DNA of 64,000 bases, from NCBI GenBank assembly GCA_033782935.1, contig JAWQEG010000506.1:2558501-2622500 (forward strand), given 5' to 3'. Shown here piece after piece: positions 54,070 to 63,757 of the stretch; position 1 is the stretch's first letter; every line of letters starts with the position of its first letter. Origin of the DNA: Petrolisthes cinctipes (lineage: Eukaryota > Arthropoda > Malacostraca > Decapoda > Porcellanidae). Under the pieces are notes generated by a model, which saw only the letters and a program-made list of their open reading frames with translations, did no database searches and was not told the DNA's origin. Made by a program: the position numbers and the translations under genes.

Positions 54070-54756
54070 CTACTATCCGTTTCAGCGCCGGACAGACGCT
54101 GTTTTTCGCAAATATCTGCTAAACGAATCGTTGTATCAATATAATAATTCAACACACTATCTTTAACACCCGGGCATAATTTATGGCTGACATACCATAT
54201 TCCTATATGTGTTATGCGAGGAGTTTACTCGTGAAAAATAGCACAAAGTTGGCCAGTCATATTGACGCATTCGAAGGAAAGTGTGGCCCCCCAACACCCT
54301 CCCAAACCATTCCTAACCGCAACTACATCCCCCCCTTCTCACCCCTCCCTCCTCCTCTTCTCCCCCTGGCTCCTCGCATCCCTCATCACTCGTGTCCCCC
54401 CCTATTTCTTCCATCACTGTATTATATATTAGAATGTTATGTAGATGTATATGTATAGATATGATTATTAACTAAGAGTATGGTGCAGTACAATTCTATA
54501 GAGGCAAGACGTATTTCACTTTGATAATTACTGTACAACAGCATGTTTACATACATGTAGTATGTAGAAGATCCATGTTTGCAGTCCTTATGGTCAACCA
54601 TGCAAGTGAACACGATGTACTGGCATTACCTGTGGTCTGGACCTTCTAGGCAAAGTTATTAGATACTGTGTACCTATTCATTATAAAATATCAACTTGGT
54701 CCAGTTAATATAATGTTATTTTGTTGACTTGTCCCCTTTATATTTATATTATCACC

Positions 54757-54839
<83 letters not shown>

Positions 54840-55766
54840 GTGTAGGATTTAATTATGCAAACATGATAAAACAAAATTTATTCACAATCACTGTCAAGGA
54901 AAACGTCATCGTCTTCATCATCACTGGCTTTCACGTTTGTACAATGTGGCAAGACGTAGAACAAACGCTGTCCTGCATCCACGGGGGCAAATGGACAACA
55001 TTGTCGCTAATAGGTGCGCCTCGGCAGTCAATGATTTCTACCCTGTCACTACTTGAGTCATAGCCTCGGACTCGGGGGTACCTCATACCTCAGAGAGAGG
55101 GGGAGGGGATACGGGAGACTGTGAATATTCAATTAAGGCATAAATTGGTTATTTAAAAAGGTAAAGAACACATGAAGCAACCATGAACGATTATAATTAG
55201 TTGCCCAAAACCAAAATTAATCATTTTTCTGGTGGCCTTAGACACGTGGGTTATTATCCGGCTATACGGCCATTAACAACGGCATTAGCTATTGCTTTAA
55301 TGGTCATTTGACCCACTCTGGTTTTCTTGTCCACACACAACGGTAACTGTATTAAACAATATTACTAATGAACGATACGTATATACATACTGTCATAAAA
55401 AAAATAAAAAATGGAAGGTGGATGGTGTAAATAGGGGGGTGAAGAGTGAAACGGGGAGGGGGATAATGAGATATTGGGGTAGGGAAGGAAGGAATGGTGT
55501 GGGGGGATTTCGGGGTGTTGGTAGAGGGGTTACACGAGTACCCCACACTTGTCCGATTCTCTATAACGCCTTAGATATGATGACTGGATTAGGCTTAATA
55601 TCACTCAGTAAACTCCTAACATAACACATATAGTAATATGGTATGTCAGCCATAAATTACGCCCGGGTGTTAAAGACAGTGTGCTGAAATATTATGTTGA
55701 TACAACGATTCGTTTAAGAGATATTTACGAAAAACACCGTCTGTCCGGCGCTGAAACGTATAGTAG
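54070..55766. mobile_element. 1.66 kb TIR element, copy B
   Basis: This is a full-length, opposite-orientation relative of copy A (5822-7482), with the same TIR (CTACTATCCGTTTCAGCG) and near-identical interior. The internal (TA)n is longer here (54763-54836, about 75 bp, against 39 bp). The 91-codon frame (54183-54458) and 68-codon frame (55418-55624) are open in both copies with few changes. It is inserted in the P-type element. Confidence 0.9.
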
Positions 55767-56224
55767 GAGGAGTATGAATGAAAGAATGAATTAATTAATA
55801 AATGAATACTTTATTTTATGCAAAAAGTATAGTAAAAGAGAAGGTGATAGCTTACACACCAACCCACAGATAGTTTTATAAGGTTACAGAGAAATAAGAA
55901 CAAGTACAGTTGCCCACACATGAATCTGGTATGCCTCGCTACTTACGAGATACCTACAACAGGAAGGAAAGTGAGCAAAAGTTATAGTTTGTTGACAAGC
56001 AGATAGTAATAATATTTTACTGTCTGCCTACTACATCTACAATAAACTACATCTTTTTTCACTTTCCTTTCGTTGTAGCCACCTCACAAGTAACGAGCCA
56101 TACCAGCTTCATGTGTGGCCAACTGTACAAATGCAAATAAAAATAATTATATAAAGAGTTCTAGTATGAGACTCTGGAAGGCCTTATGTCACTCTTTAAG
56201 TACAGTATATAATTAAGATTATAT
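55767..56224. other. P-element interior, no gene
   Basis: AT-rich DNA with no recognised domain. Confidence 0.5.
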
Positions 56225-56530
56225 ACAGTAAGATGTGTATAGTGAAGTGAAGATGTGTATAGTGTAGTGAAGATGTGTGGTGTGCTGTGAAGATGTGTGA
56301 TGTGCAGTGAAAATGTAGCCTACATAGTGTAGTGAAGATGTGTATAATGTAGTGAAGATTTACATAGTGTAGTGAAGGTGTGGTGTGTTGTGATGATGTG
56401 TGATGTGTAGTGAAGGTGTGGTGTGTTGTGATGTGTATAAGATAATGGAGATGTGTGTAGTGAAGATGTGTGGTGTGTTGTGAAGATGTGTATAGGGTAC
56501 TGGAGATATGTGATGTGTAGTGTAACACCT
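56225..56530. repeat. Minisatellite, about 10-20 bp units
   Basis: Degenerate repeats of GAAGATGTGTATAGTGTA and GTGATGTGTAGT type. The minus-strand His/Ser/Thr-rich frames across it are repeat translation, not genes. Confidence 0.85.
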
Positions 56531-56973
56531 AGAACTGTCATGTAATAGAGTTCACACTCAGGTGTGGTGGTGTCTTGTATCAAACACATTTTACCACTAA
56601 GCCACATGGAATCTTACCATGATGGCTGCATGGATGTTACTGCATAAAGTGTGTCATCACTTACTCAGTTTCAGTTCACTCTGATTCACACAAAAACATT
56701 AATTTTACTCATCAGTCCCAGGCCATAATTTCACAATTATAAAAGCTCTTTTGGCACATTGGCTTAACTTAGACTACGGTACTATAACTTAGACCTAAAT
56801 TCTCAAGAACTAAATAGTGTATATAGTAAACACAATTATAAATTAAATATCTTTAAAACATTATGAAATATGCTAAAAACATTCATAATACAATCTCTCA
56901 ACACTCGAGTTATCCTACAGGCCAACCCTAACTTGGGCACAAGAATGGAGCCAGTTTATCTTTTATAACCCAG

Positions 56974-57237
56974 TCAATGCCATACATACGTGAGGTTATA
57001 CATAACAGTTAATATCAGAACACTATAATAGCCTTGGCTTTGAAGTTTTTGTGTGTACAGTATTAATATTCTACAGGATATGGGTGTCACGGTGTGTGAG
57101 GCAGGTGATGAATTTAACCGTTGATTTGTCCATTTCTGTCGTATATTTTTCAGTATGACTTTCTTAACATACCTATGAAAAGTAGTAGAAAGACTCCTGT
57201 CTCTCTGGGTACACCCATATGCTGAACACGCCGGCAT
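56974..57237 (-). CDS. THAP-domain-like first exon of P-type transposase
   Basis: From the ATG at 57237 the minus strand reads MPACSAYGCTQRD, then TTFHRYVKK and IRQKWTNQR. This matches the start of THAP zinc fingers (Met-x2-Cys, then x4-Cys, a Phe-His-x-Phe/Tyr block and a conserved Trp). The second zinc pair (Cys-x2-His) is not seen, presumably on a later exon. The frame ends at 56974. THAP fingers bind the terminal DNA in P-element transposases. The location about 160 bp from the right TIR supports this. A host THAP gene is an alternative but less likely inside a TIR/TSD unit. Confidence 0.6.
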   Translation of the reverse strand: MPACSAYGCTQRDRSLSTTFHRYVKKVILKNIRQKWTNQRLNSSPASHTVTPISCRILILYTQKLQSQGYYSVLILTVMYNLTYVWH

Positions 57238-57407
57238 TATTAAAAAAATGGCAAAGAATGTTGGTGAAGTTGATGGTCCGACGTGATCAGCTGAGGTTTG
57301 TTTTGAGTCAATGGGGGGGGTAGGGGAGACAGTCGACCAATAGCGAGTTGGCTTCACTTTTGTGACGTCATGCCGCCTCCTTTATATTATACCTCCATGG
57401 TCGCAAG

Positions 57408-57689
57408 TCAGCCTGCTCGGCGGCCATTTTGAATTGCCCTTTGGCGCGCGCTTTGAACTCCCGTACATACTTGTATAGTATGTTTCTATCCACAGTTATT
57501 GACATTTCCCTGATTTGTAAAGCATTGTATCTTGTTATCTAATTATGCAGGTTTTGTTAAATCAATTAACAAGGCTAAGATAATGTCCATACGGAAAATT
57601 ATGCAAAGAAATTAAACTTAAACTGGTTTATTAAACAAGACAAATATATATAACTGTAATCTGTCTCCCTCTCCCTCCACTTACCTTAC
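57408..57689. other. No gene seen
   Basis: GC-richer patch at 57408-57460 (CTCGGCGGCCATTTTG), then AT-rich DNA with no coding signal. Confidence 0.5.
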
Positions 57690-58320
57690 ATACATACATA
57701 CATATTACTCTAGTGTGACATTCATACATACATACATATTACTCTAGTGTGACATACATACATATTACTCTAGTGTGACATACATACATACTACTCTAGT
57801 GTGACATACATACATACATATTACTATAGTGTGACATACATACAGTACATATGATTCTAGTGTGACATACATACATACATATTACTCTAGTGTGACATAC
57901 ATACATACAGTCGTGGTCAATAATAATCATCCACATATGGGTAACTTTAACAATTTACTGTGTAATGTTTTCATGTTCACATACTATTTTATTGTTTTAA
58001 GCAGTGTGTAGCTGTTTGTATTAAATTAAACGATGGCACTATACCTATTTAATGGAATGTTTATCAGCTAAGGAACAGAGGGAAGCTGTCAAAATCTTAC
58101 GTGAGTTACTCCTATAAGGATGATTATTTTTGACCACGGCTGTACATACATACATACATATTACTCTAGTGTGACATACATACATACATATTATTCTAGT
58201 GTGACATATATACATACATACATATTACTCTAGTGTGACATACATACATACACACATTCTAGTGTGACATGCATATATACACACATATTACTCTAGTGTG
58301 ACATACATACATTCATACTA
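57690..58320. repeat. Minisatellite of about 30 bp units
   Basis: Units combine (TACA)n with TATTACTCTAGTGTGACA, about twelve copies with variable TACA number, interrupted by the MITE at 57908-58142. Confidence 0.93.
57908..58142. mobile_element. Tc1/mariner-type MITE in minisatellite
   Basis: The left end CAGTCGTGGTCAATAATAAT and the complement of the right end CAGCCGTGGTCAAAAATAAT, flanked by TA (57906-57907 and 58143-58144). These are typical Tc1/mariner ends. 235 bp, non-coding. Confidence 0.92.
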
Positions 58321-59064
58321 AACAATGTGAACATAAAATACTCATGATAATAGAGATTAAGTACGTTGTATATATATATTATAAGAAGGTGACTGTGGAT
58401 GAGAGCCAACGATAGTTTTTTTTATCTAACTCATTTCACCATTTAACCAAAATGTATTTATATTTAATCAGCCATTCACTGATATATCGGTTAAAGAAAT
58501 ACTTATTCATATATTGCGAGTCACTATAATGTAGTTAATATACCATATCATCAATGAAAGACCGAATAAATGAAATAATATCTTACCCTGGCAGAAGCTA
58601 ACAGGCTGACGGGTTGAGGGGAAGGGCAACTTATCATGGCCGCCAACCCACTTCCGGTGGTGACACGCCAGGGGGGGGGGGGGTTAAGCGCTCTATGTGT
58701 ATAGCTCTGTGTATCGTACGGAGACACAAATATATTATCAACATCTTATTGTGATTTAGTACTGTTACTATCATTGACGACATAAAATGTAAAATAAAAT
58801 TATAAAAAGCCTGTATAAGTTTGTATATCATTCTAATTTTGTTATCTTTGCGTATAAGCCTCTTCTGAAATAATAGGATATATTTTTATTCATGGCTGTA
58901 TTCGTATGAAAATAAGTCCAAGATAAGTTAAAAATATGGCAAAAATATTGAATAAGTTATAATAAGTCGTTCCACGATAGGAAGCCCAATATAACTTTGC
59001 CCAACATAGGACTTATTTTCCAGCCTAGAAATCGCCATCAAAATGCCGTTTGGCAACTCGCATT
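58321..59064. other. No gene; AT-rich flank of outer TIR
   Basis: No frame with recognisable content. It includes a G-run at 58671-58683. Confidence 0.5.
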
Positions 59065-59084
59065 AAAGTGTGGGCTCGCCTATT

Positions 59085-59665
59085 GAGTTATTAATAGGAA
59101 TTACTTCTACAATTCCTCTTCTATCTAATGAACAAATGGATATCATCTTAGCTTGCATATAGACATCTCTAGAACCTCTGAAATACAACCAAGTGACAAA
59201 TAAGTCAAATGCAGGCAGTCGACAATCAGTCAGCTGAAGCAAAGAATGTTGCCACTGCTCGCTAATTAATATTATTTACTTCGTACTTTACCTGATTATT
59301 TTATTAGCCGTTGGGAACGCTTGCTATATAGTATAAAAACATTAATGTACATTTTTATTGCAAAAACAAACTTGTAAATCCATTTAGTTATCACAAATGG
59401 TGGAAAAGATAAAAATAGAGGAAACGCATAACCAGTGAGTGATGCCAGCCCGGCCGGACCAGTCCAAATTCTCGTACTGCGTTTTAAATATGTCTAAATT
59501 ATTTATGCTTATACTATGTGTTTCACTGTATTATAAGGAAGTGTTATTACTTCGATATTTCTTAGTAAAATTATAACAATACATCGAATAAGATACATAA
59601 TTAATTAAAATGAATAATAATAATTGTAAACTCACAAATTGCACGGGTAGGCAGTGACTGAGTCC
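59085..59665. other. No gene seen
   Basis: AT-rich unclassified DNA between the outer TIR and the hAT fragment. Confidence 0.5.
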
Positions 59666-60350
59666 CAGGGTTGCCACCTCATGGGAATTTCCCACAAATC
59701 TGTGGGAGAAACGAGGCTACGTGGGAGGTGTCGGGGAATTAAATTTTTGTGGGAATAAGGAACATTTTGTGGGAATTCTGACATAATGCAATAAAATAGA
59801 TCTGCAATAATACGTGGACCATTTTTACATTTTCCCGCCATCTCCAGAGCGAGACTTGCTTCACTGGTTGTAATTTGTTCACGTTCAGTTCTCGTGAGTT
59901 TAAGCTCTTCCCCCTCCCCTCCCCCTCGGAGTCTTCCCAGCTCCCACTGGGAGGCGCCACACCCGCTTCTGTGTAGGCCGTTGAGGCGTTGCCTGCAGCT
60001 TCAGTCAGCCTACTTAGTCACCAGCGGGTCAGTCATTTATCAGTGTTCATAGGAATAAGTAATAACAGTTATGAGTGAAAAGAAGTCATACTCCCAACGG
60101 TACCGGACTGTGTGGGAGCACGACGCCCGATTCAAAGGTATATTTTACACCAGCATAAAACGTATATTAATTAGGCCTATAGGAGTTAATCGAAAATGCT
60201 TATATTTGTTTATCGCTTTTAGCTACGTTAGGTTAACCAGACCACTAAGCATAGCAACAGGCTTTCATAGGCTGAAGTAATCAATGATGATACTAAGTAG
60301 AAATTAGATTAATTTAATATATGGATTCTTGATTCAACATATACTGTACA
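59666..60350 (+). mobile_element. hAT 5' fragment
   Basis: CAGGGTTGCCACCTCATGGG at 59666 resembles a hAT terminus. A transposase-like first exon follows at 60071. No matching right end was found up to the window edge, so the 3' part is lost. The right limit given is approximate. Confidence 0.5.
60071..60140 (+). pseudogene. hAT transposase first exon
   Basis: The ATG at 60071 gives MSEKKSYSQRYRTVWEHDAR then FK and a GT donor (AAAG/GTATAT, about 60138). The pattern Lys/Gln-x-Tyr/Phe-Arg-x3-Trp-x6-Phe-Lys is typical of the segment before the BED finger in hAT transposases. No downstream exon was found. Confidence 0.5.
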
Positions 60351-60534
60351 GTCCTAACCAAAAGTCGGGAGCATTTCTCGATCCCAAGTAACCTCGTACT
60401 ATATGTATATTTTTGTCGAATTAATTTATTCATGATAAAGGTTTACGAGCTGCGCCCAATGTTTGATCGTGACTGTGCATAATTTCTATCACTATAACGA
60501 TAGTTAAAAAAAAAAAAGTCCTGTGTAAAAATTA

Positions 60535-60601
60535 AGTGCAATTACGTGAGAAATTTTAATTTTTATTAAATATAAATAAGAATTTTTCACGTAATTGCAT
60601 T
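60535..60601. repeat. Hairpin
   Basis: TGCAATTACGTGAGAAATTT (from 60537) is complementary to AAGAATTTTTCACGTAATTGCA (ending 60600) with an AT-rich loop. Possibly a MITE remnant. Confidence 0.7.
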
Positions 60602-60605
60602 TCAG

Positions 60606-60715
60606 TGATGTGGGCAGTACCTCAACAGTTTTGGCGCCCCTTCGGACCCTAGCCGTTCCCTTGCAGTTATTTTGTTCTTTCCTTCGTGCTTCCTGTCCCT
60701 CTTATTTTACCTTAA
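60606..60715 (+). mobile_element. SINE family A, truncated
   Basis: It contains GTGGGCAGTACCTCAACAG, TTTTGGCGCCCCTTCGG and CCTTCGTGCTTCCTGTCCC. It lacks the first 40 bp and the AATC tail. Confidence 0.75.
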
Positions 60716-60953
60716 GTTCCTTTTATGTCTTGTCTATGCTTATTTTAATGCCATATTAATAACTTAGGAATTGGTGATGGTTCTAATTGAATTAATTACT
60801 TTACTACCACAAATGCAAATCAGTTTCTTTGCTTATTGCCGTTTTCATCGTTCTGCAGTGTCTCCAGCTAGCTGCAGGCCTAATGCGAATGTCTTTCAAC
60901 TTTAAATTAATTAATTATACACTGGGGTTATGGATGTGTAATGAAAGTTTGTA

Positions 60954-61082
60954 CAGTAAACCCTCATTATACACTGGGGTTATGGGTGTGTAATGTAGTG
61001 TGTAATGAAAGTTTGTACAGTACAGTAAACCCTCACCATACATTTTACACTAATAACCCCAGTGTATGATGAGGGATTACTG
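60954..61082. mobile_element. pogo/Tigger-like MITE
   Basis: CAGTAAACCCTCATTATACA at the left and the complement of a TGTATGATGAGGGATTACTG end, flanked by TA (60952-60953 and 61083-61084). The interior includes a partial tandem duplication of TACACTGGGGTTATG (also at 60917), so the left border may be shifted. The CAGT..CCCTC end is typical of pogo/Tigger elements. Confidence 0.8.
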
Positions 61083-61199
61083 TATATTCAGACACTTTAT
61101 TTCCATTCACACAACGTTGGATAAAATTTTGGATAAGTATAACCACCGTACACCCAAAAGTAAAAATATCTGGGCAGGATCAGAGCCATGGTTTGGCAA

Positions 61200-61325
61200 G
61201 AAGGGAGGATAGGGAACTCACAGGGGGATGGTGGGAGTAGGAGGATGGGTTGGTAAGGAGGGATGGTTGGGGTAGGTGGAGGATGGGTTGGTAAGAAGGG
61301 AGGGTAGGGGAGGATGGGTTGGTGT
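61200..61325. repeat. GGATGGGTTGGT minisatellite
   Basis: Degenerate G-rich repeats (AGGATGGGTTGGTAAG at 61231, 61281 and 61311) next to the LINE start, read as Pro/Ser-rich frames on the other strand. It may be a 5' UTR array of the LINE. Confidence 0.7.
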
Positions 61326-62340
61326 GGAAGGGAGTGGATGGACATGGGTCGAATGGGTCGAGGATTGTATGGATGACGGGAAAGATTGGGATGGTGAAAT
61401 ATGCGTGGGTGTGTGCATATGCACCAGAGGATGAAAAGAGTAGGACGGGGAGAGAGAGGATGAGTGTGTTTTGGGAGGAATTGAATGCGTGTCTGAGAAA
61501 GATTGATAATGAAAGGAGAGTGGTGGTGATGGGAGATATGAATGGAAAGGTGGGAGGTGAGGAAGTGGGAAGTATTGTGGGTAAATGGGGTGTAGAAGGA
61601 GTAAATGAGAATGGTGAGTATCTGGCAGATGTCTGTGCTGAGAGGGGGCTGTTCTTGGCAAACACATTCTTTCAGCACAAGATGATCCACAGGTATACAA
61701 GAAAGAGAAGGGATGAGAGAGGAGAACAGAAGAGTTTGATTGGTTATGTGGCAGTGGATGAAAGGTTAAGGGACCCTGTGATGTACTGTAGTCAGAAAAT
61801 TGGAGGTTTGCGAATCCTTCAAATTTTGTCACGAAACATCACCCATATTGAAGGAGCGTGTTTCGTGGTATAGTCAGGAGGAATCACAAGCCTCCAAGTT
61901 TCATACAAGATCACCAGGTCGATGCAAAAGTGGTGAGAGAAATGATCCAATGCTCCGACCATTTTACGGTGTTGGTAATGATGAAGGTTAAGGCTAAGTG
62001 GGAATATGGTAGGAGGTATGAAGGGGTGAGGAACAAGAGGGAGGTGGCTAATGGGAAATTAGATGAAGCAGAATATAGGGAGGAATATAAGAGGAGGGTG
62101 GGTGAGGTGCTGGGGGATGCAAGGATGGGGATAGGGGAGGGAGTGGGAGTGAATGATGTGTATGAAACATTCAAAACTTTAGTGTGTAAGACAACAGCAG
62201 AAGTGGTGGGGTACAAAGGACAAAAGAGGGGGAAGAAAGGGAGTGCATGGTGATCTGAAGAAGTGAAGGATGCAGTAGAGAATAAGAAGAAGGCTTTTAG
62301 GAGAACCCTGCAGAGAAATGTGCCAGAGGAGGTGAAAGAG
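61319..62340 (+). pseudogene. RTE-like LINE, AP endonuclease part
   Basis: The plus strand encodes the later part of an APE-type endonuclease: WVCAYAPEDEKS, FWEELNACLRKIDNERRVVV and MGDMNGKVGGEE (the GDMN catalytic block), then GEYLADVCAERGLFLANTFF. The SLIDY block reads SLIGY. About 100 bp of extra sequence (61795-61900) disrupts the frame before CSDHFTVLVMMKV (catalytic SDH, frame 61858-62253). A TGA at 62251-62253 and a frame change near 62345 follow. The endonuclease would nick target DNA for target-primed reverse transcription. The N-terminal third is missing. Confidence 0.8.
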
Positions 62341-62365
62341 GGAATACAATGAGTGTAAGAGGAAA

Positions 62366-63757
62366 GTGAAGAGGACGGTGAGTGAGAGCAAAAGGAGAGT
62401 GGATGAGGAGTTTAGTAGGAAACTGAGTGAGAAGTTTAGAGAAAACAAGAAATTATTCTGGAAGGAGGTTAGAAGAGAAAGAGGAGAAGGAAAGTCTGGT
62501 AGCGTGAGAATGAAGAGAGAGGATGGAGTTACTGTGAGTGGAAGTGAGGAAGTGAAAGAAGTGTGGAAGAGGCATTTTGATGGTTTGATGAATGGGGGGA
62601 CTGGAGGGAAGGCGGTGGTGACATGCATGGGGATGGAGGCAGGTGGTAGACGACAGGGTGTACTGGGTGATTTGGGAAGGGAAGAGGTTAGGAAAGCATT
62701 AGAAAAGTTGAAGATGGGAAAGGCACCAGGGGTGGATGAAATAACTGCACAGATGCTGAGGTGTGGGGGGGAGGAAGTGGTGGAGTGGATGCTGCTTATA
62801 TGCACATTGGCTTGGAGACACAGAGAGGTGCCAGAGAACTTGAGGAGAGCCATAATTGTGCCTCTGTACAAGGGGAAGGGGAGTAAGTATGAGTGGGGTA
62901 GCTATAGGGGAATAAGCCTTCTTAGTGTACCGGGGAAGGTGTATGGGAAGGTCCTTACTGAGAGACTGATAGAAGTAACTGGGAATAAAGTTAGTGAGGA
63001 GCAGGGAGGGTTCAGAAAGGGTAGAGGATGTGTGGACCAGATTTTTGCCATAAAATCAGCAGTGGAGAAATATATTGGGAAGGGTAGGAAGTTGTATGCT
63101 GCCTTCTTGGACTTGGAGAAAGCATACAATAGGGTTGATAGGAGAGCTATGACAGATGTATTAAGGATTTATGGAGTTGGTGGGTGCTTGCTGGAGTGGA
63201 TTGAGGCTTTCTACAGAGAGGCAAAAGCTTGCATATGGGTCGAGGGCAATTTGAGTGAGACCTTTGATATCGGTGTAGGATTGAGGCAGGGGTGTGTCAT
63301 GTTACCATGGCTGTTCAATATCTTCATGGATGGTTGCATGAGAGAGATGGAGGGCCTGGGTGCAAAACTGAGGTTGAATGGAGTAGATTGGTCCTTGGTT
63401 GCAAGCTTATTTGCGGATGACACTGTGCTGCTGGCCGAGAGTGAAAGGGAGTTACAGAGGGTGGTGGATGAGTTTCAGTCCGTGTGTAAGCGAAGAAAAC
63501 TGAAGGTGAATGTTGGCAAGAGTAAGGTGATGGTATTTGAGAGGACTAAAACAGAAGTAATTGACTTTGCTACACCCTACAGAGTGGCTGTGCCAACTGG
63601 GACGGGATGTGAGATAACTTTAGAGGGTGAGAGGATGGAGGAAGTGAGGGAATTCAAGTATCTGGGAACAGTTTTGTGTAAACGTGGAAGTATGGAAGGA
63701 GAAATCAGGGAGAGAGCAGTGAGGGGCAGGCAGGTCATAGAATCACTGGGAGGATAA
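62366..63757 (+). CDS. RTE-like LINE reverse transcriptase
   Basis: A 463-codon open frame spans the whole RT domain: LEKLKMGKAPGVDEITAQML, RRAIIVPLYKGKGSKYEWGS, YRGISLLSVPGKVYGKVL, EQGGFRKGRGCVDQIF, LYAAFLDLEKAYNRVDR, GVGLRQGCVMLPWLFNIFMD, and the catalytic FADDTVLLAE at 63410. The thumb follows (KLKVNVGKSKVMVFER). The catalytic aspartates are intact (the usual AYD is AYN at the first block, DLEKAYNRVD). The frame ends at 63757 through a one-base shift. Homologous sequence continues (VSMEVKKGL, AVEMSYLRGACG) to the window end, so the 3' part is outside. RTE-clade placement is from memory of similar proteins. Confidence 0.85.
   Translation: MKRTVSESKRRVDEEFSRKLSEKFRENKKLFWKEVRRERGEGKSGSVRMKREDGVTVSGSEEVKEVWKRHFDGLMNGGTGGKAVVTCMGMEAGGRRQGVLGDLGREEVRKALEKLKMGKAPGVDEITAQMLRCGGEEVVEWMLLICTLAWRHREVPENLRRAIIVPLYKGKGSKYEWGSYRGISLLSVPGKVYGKVLTERLIEVTGNKVSEEQGGFRKGRGCVDQIFAIKSAVEKYIGKGRKLYAAFLDLEKAYNRVDRRAMTDVLRIYGVGGCLLEWIEAFYREAKACIWVEGNLSETFDIGVGLRQGCVMLPWLFNIFMDGCMREMEGLGAKLRLNGVDWSLVASLFADDTVLLAESERELQRVVDEFQSVCKRRKLKVNVGKSKVMVFERTKTEVIDFATPYRVAVPTGTGCEITLEGERMEEVREFKYLGTVLCKRGSMEGEIRERAVRGRQVIESLGG

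Larger units (their letters stand above)
53772..57399 (-). mobile_element. P-superfamily DNA transposon
   Basis: The TIR: the right end read inward is CATGGAGGTATAATATAA and the left is AATGGAGGTATAATATAG; similarity extends about 110 bp (GGAGGCGGCATGA, AAAGTGAAGCCA, CATTGACTCAAAACA). The flanking 8-mers GTCGCAAA (53764-53771) and GTCGCAAG (57400-57407) match at 7 of 8, the P-element TSD length. A THAP-like exon near the right end points inward on the minus strand, as expected for the transposase start. The interior has lost most coding sequence and contains copy B. Confidence 0.75.
52828..59084. mobile_element. Outer TIR element of unknown superfamily
   Basis: AATAGGCGAGCCCACACTTT at 52828-52847 is matched by its exact complement at 59065-59084, and GTTGCCA-containing similarity continues about 25 bp inward on both sides. 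No TSD is clear; the 8-mers inside the TIR (GGCGAGCC and GGCTCGCC) are near-palindromic, which leaves the true border ambiguous. No transposase of its own was recognised. Between the TIRs lie a P-type element (53772-57399) and a minisatellite with a MITE. It could also be two MITE-like ends of independent origin. Confidence 0.55.

Noticed and set aside
56196..56607. His/Ser/Thr-rich minus-strand frames (110 and 95 codons)
   Set aside because: Translation of a minisatellite.
57690..58320. Regularly spaced repeats resembling a CRISPR array
   Set aside because: Variable TACA number, no unique spacers, eukaryotic context; it is a minisatellite split by a MITE.
60356..60480. TACAGTCCTAACCAAAAGTC as the end of another Tc1-type MITE
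   Set aside because: No convincing inverted partner; GTGACTGTGCA near 60470 matches only a few bases.
61097..61832. Long minus-strand Pro/Ser/His-rich frames (up to 204 codons)
   Set aside because: Antisense of the LINE endonuclease and a G-rich minisatellite; several frames are open at once because of base composition.
62179..62871. 230-codon minus-strand frame
   Set aside because: Antisense of the LINE RT region, Ser/Leu/Phe-rich without domain similarity.
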